Assembly (NCBI RefSeq): GCF_015752315.1
Contig: NZ_JADOVJ010000001.1
Location: 5,324,501 to 5,388,500 of the forward strand
Direction: 5' to 3'
Source: Nocardioides luteus
GTDB lineage: Bacteria; Actinomycetota; Actinomycetes; Propionibacteriales; Nocardioidaceae
DNA length: 64,000 nucleotides
The position numbers and the translations under genes were made by a program. The notes beneath the pieces are model-generated. The model ran no database searches. It saw only the letters and a program-made list of their open reading frames with translations, and had not been told where the DNA came from. Positions 18,826-26,845 of this stretch are shown one piece after another (the first letter of the stretch is position 1; the number at the start of each line of letters is the position of its first letter).

Positions 18826-19188
18826 TCAGTCCTCCCAGGAATACTCGTTCGGGAAGCGGTGGACCTCCTGCGGCCAGTCGAGGCAGACCGCCACCCGGCC
18901 GGCCCAGTAGCGCGCCGCCTCGTCGTCGGCCACGTCGATGACCGTGAAGCCACCGATGTGCTCCTTGGTCTCGACGAAGGGGCCGTCGGTGAAGACGGCC
19001 TCGCCGTCCTTGGTCTCGACGCTGAAGAGCGCGGTCGAGGCGTCGATCCCTCCGTTGGCGTAGACGAAGACCCCGGCGGCCTTCATCTCGTCGAGCACGG
19101 CCTTCGAGGCGAAGCTCTTCTCGCGCAGCTGCTCCGTCGTGTGCTCGGCCACCCACTCGTCGTTGAACGCGATCATGTACTCAGGCAT
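18826..19188 (-). CDS. YCII/DGPF domain protein 1
   Basis: 120 residues of the YCII-related (DGPF) fold. YMIAFNDEWVAEH begins it, and the name-giving motif appears as FTDGPFVETKEHIGGFTVID. DGPF proteins are encoded beside ECF42 sigma factors and are thought to be their regulated partners or targets; the catalytic role, if any, is unknown. The ATG at 19186-19188 has GGAG nine bases upstream. It is preceded by a promoter nearly identical to that of the second DGPF gene (19240-19268). The sigma factor gene ends 98 bases upstream, so this gene has its own start signal and is probably read by that sigma factor. Confidence 0.9.
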   Translation of the reverse strand: MPEYMIAFNDEWVAEHTTEQLREKSFASKAVLDEMKAAGVFVYANGGIDASTALFSVETKDGEAVFTDGPFVETKEHIGGFTVIDVADDEAARYWAGRVAVCLDWPQEVHRFPNEYSWED

Positions 19189-19239
19189 CCGTGTGATCTC
19201 CTCGTCTCCGGGGCGGTCCGGTGACCGCCACTCACTCTT

Positions 19240-19268
19240 CCTACGAACGCCCCTGCCCCGATCCGACA
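19240..19268 (-). promoter_or_regulatory. ECF42-type promoter for DGPF gene 1
   Basis: On the minus strand TGTCGG (19263-19268) and CGTAGG (19240-19245) are separated by 17 bases. The element matches the one at 20958-20986 over both hexamers and much of the spacer (ATCGGGG start, GTT end). Conservation at two DGPF genes points to recognition by the sigma factor encoded between them. Confidence 0.7.
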
Positions 19269-19286
19269 GCCTCGGGCGAAATTCTT

Positions 19287-20525
19287 TCAACTACCTCCGA
19301 GCTGGTCCCGGCGCCTGGTCAGCAGCGCGACCTCGGCAGCGTTCTCGGCGAGCTCGATGGCCCGGTCGTACGCCGCGCGGGACTCGCCGCTGCGGCCGAG
19401 CCGGCGCAGCAGGTCGGCCCGGGTGGCGTGGAAGGCGTGGTAGTCCTCCAGGTCGAGCCGGTCGATCTCGGCGAGCGCGACCTCGGGGCCGTCCAGCTCG
19501 GCGATGGCGATCGCACGGTTGAGCCGGACGATCGGTGAGGCGTCGACCCGGATCATCTGGTCGTAGAGCGCGACGATCTGGGACCAGTCGGTGTCACGGG
19601 CGTCCCGCACCGAGGTGTGGACGGCGTTGATGGCGGCCAGGATCTGGTAGCGCCCGGGCCGCGGGCCCCCGTTGGCGACGACGGCGAGCCGCTCGCGCAC
19701 GAGCGCGTGGCCCTCGGCGATCAGGGCGAGATCCCAGGAGCCGCGGTCCTGCTCGTCGAGGCGGACCAGCTCGCCGTTCGCCGACACCCGGGCCGTACGC
19801 CGCGCCTCGATCAGCAGCATCAGGGCCAGCAGGCCGGCGACCTCGCCGTCGTCGGGGAGCAGGACCCGGACCAGCCGGGTCAGCCGGATCGCCTCGGCGG
19901 TCAGGTCGCTGCGTACTGCGTTCTCGTGGTCGCCGGAGGAGAGATAGCCCTCGTTGAAGACCAGGAAGAGGACCGCCAGGACGCCCGAGACCCGCTCGGG
20001 GAGGTCGGCCGTCTCGGGGACGCGGTAGGGGATGTGGGCGGCCTTGATCTTGTTCTTCGCCCGGGTGATCCGTTGACCCATGGTGGTCTCCTGGACCAGG
20101 AAGGCCTTGGCGATCTCGGGAACGGTCAGGCCGCCGACCATACGCAGCGTCAGCGCCACCCGGGCCTCGGGTGCGAGCGCGGGGTGGCAGCAGGTGAACA
20201 GCAGCCGGAGCCGGTCGTCCTCGATCGCTCCGAGAGGCTCGTGCGGGGTGTCATCGTGCATCGCGACGGCCTCCTTCTGCTTGTCGTCACGCTTGGACTC
20301 GCGGCGGATCCGGTCGATCGCGCGGCGGTTGGCGGTGGTGGTGAGCCAGGCGCCGGGGTTGGGAGGTACGCCGTCGAGCGGCCAGCGCTCGACTGCGATC
20401 GTGAACGCCTCGGCCGCGGCGTCCTCGGCGATGTCGAGGTCACCGAAGCGGCGGGTGAGGCTGGCGACCACCCGGGCCCACTCCTCCTGGTGGGCCCGGG
20501 TGATCGCCTCGTCGACCTCGATCAA
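19287..20525 (-). CDS. ECF sigma factor of the ECF42 type with C-terminal TPR-like extension
   Basis: About 412 residues, far longer than a simple ECF sigma. Region 2 reads RRFGDLDIAEDAAAEAFTIA and PNPGAWLTTTANRRAIDRIR; region 4 reads LTLRMVGGLTVPEIAKAFLV with TTMGQRITRAKNKI. The remaining ~230 residues are helical (DUF6596/TPR-like), with VLFLVFNEGYLSSGD, LLIEARRTAR and YQILAAINAVHT. ECF42 factors lack a cognate anti-sigma factor and use the C-terminal extension for control. The start is taken as TTG at 20523-20525, seven bases after the DGPF-2 stop, so the two form an operon. Confidence 0.9.
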   Translation of the reverse strand: MIEVDEAITRAHQEEWARVVASLTRRFGDLDIAEDAAAEAFTIAVERWPLDGVPPNPGAWLTTTANRRAIDRIRRESKRDDKQKEAVAMHDDTPHEPLGAIEDDRLRLLFTCCHPALAPEARVALTLRMVGGLTVPEIAKAFLVQETTMGQRITRAKNKIKAAHIPYRVPETADLPERVSGVLAVLFLVFNEGYLSSGDHENAVRSDLTAEAIRLTRLVRVLLPDDGEVAGLLALMLLIEARRTARVSANGELVRLDEQDRGSWDLALIAEGHALVRERLAVVANGGPRPGRYQILAAINAVHTSVRDARDTDWSQIVALYDQMIRVDASPIVRLNRAIAIAELDGPEVALAEIDRLDLEDYHAFHATRADLLRRLGRSGESRAAYDRAIELAENAAEVALLTRRRDQLGGS

Positions 20526-20532
20526 CGGCGGG

Positions 20533-20907
20533 TCACGCCTCGGGGCCGGTCTGCATCGGTCGCACCTCGACCTTGCCGAGGCACGCGGCCGACGCCTCCG
20601 CCGCAAGCTTGAGCGCGACGTCGAGGTCGGGGACGTCGATGATCCAGAAGCCCGCCATGTACTCCTTGGCCTCTGCATAGGGGCCATCCGTGATGATCGG
20701 CTTCTCGCCCTGGCCATCGACGACGGTCGCCGTCTTCGCGGCGTCGAGGCCGTCGGCGAAGACGAAGTAGCCCTCCTGCTGAAGCTTGTCGTTGAACTTC
20801 CCGGTGGCCTCGAACGAGGCCATCATCTCCTCCTCCGAGGCGTAGCCGTAGTGCTCCTTCTCGTAGTCCGAGTCGGGACCCCAGACGGACATCAGGTACT
20901 TGGCCAT
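20533..20907 (-). CDS. YCII/DGPF domain protein 2, co-transcribed with the sigma factor
   Basis: 124 residues. The YCII fold begins MAKYLMSVWGPDSDYEKEHY; the DGPF motif is present as ITDGPYAEAKEYMAGFWIID, with Tyr in place of Phe. The ATG at 20905-20907 is chosen because AGGAG lies eight bases before it; a GTG nine bases further up would clash with that ribosome binding site. The sigma factor gene follows after seven bases. The upstream promoter is a near copy of that of DGPF gene 1, which implies autoregulation of the sigma operon. Confidence 0.92.
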   Translation of the reverse strand: MAKYLMSVWGPDSDYEKEHYGYASEEEMMASFEATGKFNDKLQQEGYFVFADGLDAAKTATVVDGQGEKPIITDGPYAEAKEYMAGFWIIDVPDLDVALKLAAEASAACLGKVEVRPMQTGPEA

Positions 20908-20957
20908 GGTGCTCACTCCTTCGTGTCGGACGGCCCCGGTGGCCGCCTCTCACCCCT

Positions 20958-20986
20958 GCTACGAACCTCTACACCCCGATCCGACA
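20958..20986 (-). promoter_or_regulatory. ECF42-type promoter for the DGPF-2/sigma operon
   Basis: On the minus strand TGTCGG (20981-20986), a 17-base spacer and CGTAGC (20958-20963). It shares TGTCGGATCGGGG and GTTCGTAG with the promoter at 19240-19268. The two elements lie at similar distances from their start codons (about 50 bases). Confidence 0.7.
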
Positions 20987-21057
20987 CCTCTCATCGGAAT
21001 TTCTCCAGGTAAATTCAAGTCCTTACCATGGGTAACCATGTTGGAGACCCTTCAGAA

Positions 21058-22365
21058 GTGAGCATCACCGCAAAGCTCAAGGGGGCCGTGGCCGACACCC
21101 GCCCCCTCCAGGAGCCGCACTTCCGGCGCCTGTGGACCGCCGGGATCGTCACCATGATCGGCGCGCAGCTGACCGTGGTCGCGGTGCCGGCCCAGATCTA
21201 CGCGGACACCGGCTCGTCGGCGTACGTCGGGCTGACGGGCGTCTTCGGACTGGTCCCGCTGATCGTCTTCGGCCTCTACGGCGGTGCGCTCGCGGACCAC
21301 TTCGACCGGCGTACGATCCTGATGGTCTCGACCACCGGGCTGATCGTCACCAGTGCGCTCTTCTGGCTGCAGTCGGCGCTCGGCAACACCAACGTGTGGG
21401 CGCTGCTGTGCCTCTTCTCGGTGCAGCAGGCCTTCTTCGCGGTCAACCAGCCGACCCGGAACTCGCTGCTCCCCAAGATCCTGCCCGCGCACCTGCTGCC
21501 GGCCGCCAACTCGCTCAACATGACGGTCTTCCAGGCCGGCGCGATCGCCGGTCCGCTGGTCGCCGGGGTGATGCTCCCGTTCACCGGGTTCACCTGGCTG
21601 TACGCCATCGACACGGTCACCCTCTTCGCGACGCTCTACGCGGTCGTGCTGCTGCCGCGGATCCCCGTCGAGGGCGCCGGCTCGAAGGTGCCCGGACTGC
21701 GGTCGGTGTGGGACGGCTTCGCCTACCTGCGCCACCAGCCGGTGCTGCTGATGAGCTTCGTGGTCGACCTGATCGCGATGGTCTTCGCGATGCCGCGGGC
21801 GCTGTTCCCGCAGATCGCGCACGAGTCCTTCGGCGGACCCTCCGAGGGCGGCATCGCCTTCGCGCTGCTCTTCGCCGCCATCCCGGCCGGCGCCGTGATC
21901 GGCGGCATCTTCTCCGGCTGGGTCTCCCGCATCGAGGCCCAGGGGCGCGTGGTCATCTGGTGCATCGCCGTGTGGGCCCTCGGGATCACCCTGTTCGGGC
22001 TCACCGTGACATTCGCCGACCACTTCACCGCTCTGATGCTGGGGCTCGGCGTGCTCTTCATGATGGTAGCCGGCGCCGCCGACGTGGCCTCGGCGGCCAT
22101 CCGGATGTCGATCCTGCAGTCGGCGGCCGACGACAACGTACGCGGCCGGCTGCAGGGGGTCTTCACGGTCGTCGTCGCGGGCGGCCCGCGCGTGGCCGAC
22201 GTCCTGCACGGAGGCGCGGCGGCCGTGGTCGGCACCGCGATCGCGACCACCGGCGGTGGCCTGCTCAACCTCCTCGGGATCGCGCTGTGCGCGCTACTCG
22301 TCCCGAGCTTCCTCGCCTACCGGGTCAACCGGACCGCGCCCGCCCAGGACGAACTCGCGAAGTAG
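21058..22365 (+). CDS. MFS transporter, EntS-like exporter
   Basis: About 435 residues with 12 predicted helices. LTGVFGLVPLIVFGLYGGAL and the following ADHFDRRTILM form the MFS motif A loop between helices 2 and 3, and FAVNQPTRNSLLPKILPAHL is the loop typical of the EntS/DHA3 group. Family members export siderophores or drugs; the substrate here is unknown. The GTG at 21058 is preferred (GGAG about ten bases upstream), though an in-frame ATG at 21028 could add ten residues. The last 72 bases overlap the end of the convergent hydrolase gene, so each gene's 3' end is antisense to the other. Confidence 0.88.
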   Translation: MSITAKLKGAVADTRPLQEPHFRRLWTAGIVTMIGAQLTVVAVPAQIYADTGSSAYVGLTGVFGLVPLIVFGLYGGALADHFDRRTILMVSTTGLIVTSALFWLQSALGNTNVWALLCLFSVQQAFFAVNQPTRNSLLPKILPAHLLPAANSLNMTVFQAGAIAGPLVAGVMLPFTGFTWLYAIDTVTLFATLYAVVLLPRIPVEGAGSKVPGLRSVWDGFAYLRHQPVLLMSFVVDLIAMVFAMPRALFPQIAHESFGGPSEGGIAFALLFAAIPAGAVIGGIFSGWVSRIEAQGRVVIWCIAVWALGITLFGLTVTFADHFTALMLGLGVLFMMVAGAADVASAAIRMSILQSAADDNVRGRLQGVFTVVVAGGPRVADVLHGGAAAVVGTAIATTGGGLLNLLGIALCALLVPSFLAYRVNRTAPAQDELAK

Positions 22366-23175
22366 CCCGGCGAGCAGCTCGGGCTGGTCGATCGGCACCA
22401 GCGTCGAGGAGTCCTTGACGATCTCCAGGCGCGCGTCGGGATAGTGCGCGGCCAGGCGCGGACCGTGCTCGGCGGGCATCAGGGTGTCCTGGTCGGCCCA
22501 GACCACGAGCACCGGCTTGGTGAACTTCTGCTGCCCCTCGGCCAGCTCGAGCAGCTCGTCGCGCCCGGGCGCGCCGCCGGCGAACTTGATGAAGTCGCGG
22601 CGGATGGCCTTGTCGGTCAGCGCCGGGGCGAACCAGCCGTGCACGAGGTCGTCGTAGAGGTGATAGTCCTTGTCGACCGACATCCCGCCGTAGCCCGAGC
22701 GCGCCTGCCGGAAGCTCTGCATGCGGAACAGCTGCAGCCCGGCGGTGAACAGCGGCGGCACCTTGGAGAGCACCGCCAGCGGCCTGGCCGCCTTGGGCGG
22801 GTAGTTGTCGAAGGCCTCGCACGCCACCAGCGCCAGCCGCCCGATGCGGTCGGTGCGGCCCTCGTTGATGAGGAACTGGCCGCCGCCCCAGTCGTTGAGG
22901 ACGAGGGTGACGTCGTGGAGGTCGAGCGCGTCGAGGAAGTCACCGAGGATGTTGGCCACGCCGAGCTGGCTGAGGTCGGCGTCGGGGTTCATCGGCTTGC
23001 GGTGGCCGCCGAGCGGCAGGGTCGGCCGGATCACCCGGAACCCACTCAGGTAGGGCATCGAACGACGCCACAGACGGCCGTCCATCGGCACTCCGTGGAG
23101 GAGTACGAGGACAGGGCCGTCACCGCCGGTATCGTCGAAATCGATCGGACCGGCCGACAGCTGGACGCTGGGCAT
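22294..23175 (-). CDS. Alpha/beta hydrolase, haloalkane-dehalogenase-like
   Basis: 293 residues. VLVLLHGVPMDGRLWRRSMP provides the oxyanion HGXP motif. The nucleophile elbow is LVLNDWGGGQFL, with Asp in place of Ser as in haloalkane dehalogenases and epoxide hydrolases. PVLVVWADQDTLMP contains the likely acid Asp. Near the C-terminus, where a catalytic His is expected in a SGHFVPLDQPE-like context, the sequence is DSSTLVPIDQPE, so Thr replaces His. Activity is therefore uncertain. The ATG at 23173-23175 has AGGAG nine bases upstream. Its 3' end overlaps the MFS gene by 72 bases. Confidence 0.85.
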   Translation of the reverse strand: MPSVQLSAGPIDFDDTGGDGPVLVLLHGVPMDGRLWRRSMPYLSGFRVIRPTLPLGGHRKPMNPDADLSQLGVANILGDFLDALDLHDVTLVLNDWGGGQFLINEGRTDRIGRLALVACEAFDNYPPKAARPLAVLSKVPPLFTAGLQLFRMQSFRQARSGYGGMSVDKDYHLYDDLVHGWFAPALTDKAIRRDFIKFAGGAPGRDELLELAEGQQKFTKPVLVVWADQDTLMPAEHGPRLAAHYPDARLEIVKDSSTLVPIDQPELLAGLLREFVLGGRGPVDPVGEEARDE

Positions 23176-23349
23176 TCAGTGGGCTCCTCGAAGCAATGAC
23201 GTGGGGTGCCCACACCTTGCCCCCCGGGGAACCCCCGTGCAACGGGAATCGCCCATTTCCCCACGCATCTGGGTATATCGCGGGTCTTAAGTCCCTGAGC
23301 CTCTAGGGCCATGTGATACACCCATGGGTTTCGGACGGGCCCGGTCCGC

Positions 23350-24474
23350 TCAGAGCCCTTCGGGCAGGTCCTCGGCGGCGGCGAACGCCTCGATCGCCTT
23401 GGCCGGACCGCGCTCGTCGATCATCGCGATGAGGTCGGCGAGGTCGTCACGACGGTCCTGCGCGACCAGCCAGGCCATCAGGCGCTGGCCGCGCGGGACG
23501 GTGGTCTCCTCGAACGGGACACCGGCGTCGTACCAGAGCTCGAGGACGACCTCGCGCAGCAGCGACCAGTAGCGGTCGGGGTCCTCGGTGGCGGGGTTGA
23601 CGGCCGCACGGAAGTGCTCCCACATGTCGATCGGGAGGATCTCGGTGCGCAGCGTCCGCATCAGCTTCTCCGAGCCCGAGGCCGCCACGAGCTCGACGGT
23701 CTGCCGCTTGGTGGTGATCCGCTCGGTCAGGTTGGCGATCTGGGCGCGCTTCTGGGTGGCGGAGGAGAGGTCGGAGCGGACGCGCCAGTCGTAGACGACG
23801 TCGGTGAGCACGTCGAAGTTCCGGGCGGCCAGGAACGCCTTCGTCAGGGCCACCTGGTCCTGGTAGCGGGTGCGCTCGGGGAAGGTGATGTCGTTGTCGG
23901 TCCAGAAGGAACGCCGGAAGATCTTGTTCCACACGAACACGTCCGCGAGCATCAGCGGCGCGTCCTCGATCCGGCACCTGAGGCGCGTGCGGGTGTGGTT
24001 GCGGCGCATCAGCGGGGTGACGTACCTCCGCTCCTCGCCGTTCACGACGGTGATGCGCTCGGCGGAGCCGACCGCGAAGTCGGAGCCCGTACGCCGCAGC
24101 GTCTTGATCATCGAGCTCCACGCGTCGCGGGGCAGGATGTCATCGGGGTCGACGAAGGTGAGCAGGTCGCCGGAGGTGGCCTCGACGCCGGTGTGGCGGG
24201 CGATGGAGACCCCGGAGTTGGGCTGGGTGATCAGAGTGACCCGAGGGTCCTTCGCGGCGATGTCCTTGACGATCTCGGCCGAGCCGTCGGTCGAACCGTC
24301 GTCGACGACGACGACCTCGATGGCGCAGACCTCACGCAGCGGCTGGCGCAGGATGCTGTCGAGGCTGTCGGCGACGTAGTCGGCCACGTTGTAGACCGGC
24401 ACGACCACACTGAGCAGCCTCGGCTTCCTCCTCCTGAATCCCCCCACGCGCATAGACTCTAAATGGGTGCGCAT
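23350..24474 (-). CDS. Family 2 glycosyltransferase
   Basis: 374 residues. The GT-A fold is evident from LLSVVVPVYNVADYVADSLD, IEVVVVDDGSTDGSAEIV, NSGVSIARHTGVEATSGDLL and the FVDPDDILP metal-binding DXD-type motif. The C-terminal half, with FVWNKIFRRSFW and RYQDQVALTKAFLA, resembles teichoic-acid or capsule polymer transferases of the CDP-glycerol type, but acceptor and donor are unknown. No membrane segment is present. The ATG at 24472-24474 shares one base with the stop of the upstream phosphatase (TGATG), indicating translational coupling; an ATG at 24453 is an alternative. Confidence 0.88.
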   Translation of the reverse strand: MRTHLESMRVGGFRRRKPRLLSVVVPVYNVADYVADSLDSILRQPLREVCAIEVVVVDDGSTDGSAEIVKDIAAKDPRVTLITQPNSGVSIARHTGVEATSGDLLTFVDPDDILPRDAWSSMIKTLRRTGSDFAVGSAERITVVNGEERRYVTPLMRRNHTRTRLRCRIEDAPLMLADVFVWNKIFRRSFWTDNDITFPERTRYQDQVALTKAFLAARNFDVLTDVVYDWRVRSDLSSATQKRAQIANLTERITTKRQTVELVAASGSEKLMRTLRTEILPIDMWEHFRAAVNPATEDPDRYWSLLREVVLELWYDAGVPFEETTVPRGQRLMAWLVAQDRRDDLADLIAMIDERGPAKAIEAFAAAEDLPEGL

Positions 24475-25862
24475 CAACGCGACCTAGCGATACTGAGCGT
24501 GTCGACCTCAGACCCGTCCGTGGCGATGACTTCGAGGTCGAGCCGGGCCTTCCCGTGGGCGTCACGCGGGTGCGCGTCGAAGAACGCGACCGAGTGGGTG
24601 GCGTCGCCGACGGCACGGTAGGTCGTGGGCTCCGGGATCTTCAGGCCGTTCTTGTCCGTGTAGTAGGAGAGCACGGGCAGGACGTCGGGGTAGGTCGAGC
24701 CGCCACCGCCGCCGGCGGTGATGTAGATCGTGCCCTGGCCGGTGTCGACCGTGGACCCGCGCGGCGCCTCCTGGACCGGCTTGCCGCCGCGCATCAGGTG
24801 GGTGCGCTCGTAGCAGTGGTTGTGGCCGTTGATCACCACGTCGACCTGGTAGCGGTCGAAGAGCGCCTCCCAGCGGTCGCGGATGCCGCCGTCGGAGGCG
24901 TGCGCGATGTTGGTGCAGTAGGCGCACTGGTGGAAGCCGACGAGGATGAAGTCGATGTCGTCACGGGCCCGGAAGTCGGCCAGCCGCTGCTCGAGCCAGC
25001 TGTCCAGGGTCTCACCGAGGTAGCCCGCGTTCCGGGTGTACTCGTACGTCGCGTCGTTGCCGTCGAGGGCGATGAAGGCCACGTTGCCGCGGACGAAGGA
25101 GTAGGTCTCCTCACCGCCGCCGGCACCGTTTCCGGGGTGGCGGAAGCGGGCCCGGTAGCCGTCGTAGCCGAGCTCGCCGTTGCCGTTCTCCATCTCGTGG
25201 TTGCCGACGACCGTCATCCACGGGATGGCGTTGGCGCTGGGCTGGATCTGGGTCAGGAACTCGTCCCACACGCCGAAGTCCTGCTGCAGCTCCCCGCTCT
25301 TGCCCTGGCCGCCGGTGTCCGCGTAGGCGATGTCACCGACCACGAACGCGAACTCGGCGCCCTGCTGGCGGATCAGGTTCACGTTGCGGGCGGCGTCCTC
25401 GGCCACGCCCATGTCGCCGAAGGCGGCGAAGCGGAAGCTCTCCCTGCCCTTCGGGGCGGTGGTGAACGAGCCCCTGGTCGGCGTACCCCCGTCGTGGCTG
25501 AGGCGGTAGTAGTAGCGCGTGCCGGGCTTCAGGTCGCTGAGGTCGACGTGGTGGTAGATGCTGTCGACGCGGATCGAGGAGAGCGACTCGGGCCGGAGCG
25601 TGAGGCCGTAGTCGGGCGTGACACCGAGGTCGAGCCGCGGCGCCTTCACCGAACCGGCGGTCGACCAGGAGACGTTCATCTGCCGGACCGGGTTGGCACC
25701 GTAGGACAGATGTACGCCGGTGGCCGGTGCGGCCGACCTGGCAGCCTGGGTCCACAGCAGCGGGCCGGTGACGACACCGGCGCCGCCGATCAGACCGGTC
25801 TTGAGCAGGGTGCGCCTGGACGGGCCGACACGGGTGGGGCCGGAGTGGGGGCTGACGGTCAC
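24474..25862 (-). CDS. Tat-exported purple acid phosphatase-like metallophosphoesterase
   Basis: 462 residues. The N-terminus has a twin-arginine signal, PSRRTLLKTGLIGGAGVV. An N-terminal fibronectin-like domain (GVHLSYGANPVRQMNVSWST to TRYYYRLSHDGG) precedes the calcineurin-like phosphoesterase domain. The metal motifs are all visible: FGDMG, VVGDIAYAD, VVGNHE, VGFHQCAY and INGHNHCYERT. Tyr in GDIAYAD is the purple-acid-phosphatase ligand. It probably releases phosphate from organic esters outside the cell. The GTG at 25860-25862 lacks a ribosome binding site. It overlaps the glycosyltransferase start by one base. Confidence 0.93.
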   Translation of the reverse strand: MTVSPHSGPTRVGPSRRTLLKTGLIGGAGVVTGPLLWTQAARSAAPATGVHLSYGANPVRQMNVSWSTAGSVKAPRLDLGVTPDYGLTLRPESLSSIRVDSIYHHVDLSDLKPGTRYYYRLSHDGGTPTRGSFTTAPKGRESFRFAAFGDMGVAEDAARNVNLIRQQGAEFAFVVGDIAYADTGGQGKSGELQQDFGVWDEFLTQIQPSANAIPWMTVVGNHEMENGNGELGYDGYRARFRHPGNGAGGGEETYSFVRGNVAFIALDGNDATYEYTRNAGYLGETLDSWLEQRLADFRARDDIDFILVGFHQCAYCTNIAHASDGGIRDRWEALFDRYQVDVVINGHNHCYERTHLMRGGKPVQEAPRGSTVDTGQGTIYITAGGGGGSTYPDVLPVLSYYTDKNGLKIPEPTTYRAVGDATHSVAFFDAHPRDAHGKARLDLEVIATDGSEVDTLSIARSR

Positions 25863-25936
25863 GGGAGGATCAACGCATAGGTAGACGAGACGTTAGGCCA
25901 CGTCCGGTGTCTCCAGGGTGAACGAGTGGTGAGAAG

Positions 25937-26845
25937 TTAGACGCTCGCAGCATGCGATACGGCCATTTGCGCGCCGAAGGCTGCGTTGTCGCGTACGAGC
26001 GCGATGTTGGTCGCCAGCGAGTCGCCGCCGGTCAGCTCGACGATCCTGGCCAGCAGGAACGGGGTGATGTCCTTGCCGTGGATGTCGCGAGCCTCGGCGT
26101 CGGCGAGGGCCTGGTCGATGTGTTTCCCGATCACCTCGCCCGGGATCTCGTCGGCGACGGGGACCGGGTTGGCGATGACCAGGCCACTGGGGAGACCGAG
26201 GTCCCAGGTCGCCTTCATCACCGCGGCCGCCTCGTCGGGACCGTCGATGCGCAGCGGCGCCGCGAACCCGGAGCTGCGAGAGTAGAAGGCCGGGAACTCG
26301 TCGCTGCCGTTGACCAGGACGGGCACCCCGTAGGTCTCCAGCGTCTCGAGGGTCAGGCCGATGTCGAGGATCGACTTCACGCCGGCGCTCACCACCGCGA
26401 CCTGGGTGCGGGCGAGCTCGGTCAGGTCCGCGGAGATGTCGAAGGACGTCGCCGCACCCCGGTGTACGCCACCGAGCCCACCGGTCACGAACGTCCTGAT
26501 CCCGACCATGGCCGCCAGGCGCATGGTCGCCGCGACCGTGGTCGCACCGTGGAGGCCGCGGGCGACGACGTAGGGGAGGTCGCGGACGCTGACCTTCGTC
26601 ACGTCGGGGTCGGAGGCGAGGAGCTCGAGGTCGTCGTGGGACAGCCCGGCGCGAGGGATGCCGCCGAGCAGCGCGATCGTGGCCGGGACGGCGCCGTTGT
26701 CGCGCACGATCTGCTCGACCTCGGTGGCCATCTTGACGTTGTCGGGGTAGGGCATGCCGTGGCTGATGATCGTCGACTCCAGCGCGACGACCGGGCGCCC
26801 CTCGGCGAGCGCGACCCCGACCTCCTCGGTGAGCCGGACCTTCAT
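25937..26845 (-). CDS. psuG: Pseudouridine-5'-phosphate glycosidase
   Basis: 302 residues. Splits pseudouridine 5'-phosphate into uracil and ribose 5-phosphate. The family signatures are VVALESTIISHGMPYP, NGAVPATIALLGGIPRAGLS, the catalytic-Lys segment VSVRDLPYVVARG, TFVTGGLGGVHRGA and the manganese-site stretch FDISADLTELART. The end carries GDSLATNIALVRDNAAFGAQ. The ATG overlaps the psuK stop by four bases (ATGA), so kinase and glycosidase are translationally coupled. No nucleoside transporter is encoded next to them. Confidence 0.96.
   Translation of the reverse strand: MKVRLTEEVGVALAEGRPVVALESTIISHGMPYPDNVKMATEVEQIVRDNGAVPATIALLGGIPRAGLSHDDLELLASDPDVTKVSVRDLPYVVARGLHGATTVAATMRLAAMVGIRTFVTGGLGGVHRGAATSFDISADLTELARTQVAVVSAGVKSILDIGLTLETLETYGVPVLVNGSDEFPAFYSRSSGFAAPLRIDGPDEAAAVMKATWDLGLPSGLVIANPVPVADEIPGEVIGKHIDQALADAEARDIHGKDITPFLLARIVELTGGDSLATNIALVRDNAAFGAQMAVSHAASV

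Noticed and set aside
19287..20907. Anti-sigma factor partner for the ECF sigma
   Set aside because: Neither neighbour has a transmembrane or zinc anti-sigma domain. Both are DGPF proteins, as expected for ECF42, which carries its own C-terminal control domain.
23176..23349. Cyclic-di-AMP (ydaO) riboswitch upstream of the hydrolase
   Set aside because: GGGGAACC-like bases occur, but the rest of the consensus is absent, and the downstream gene is not a typical ydaO target.
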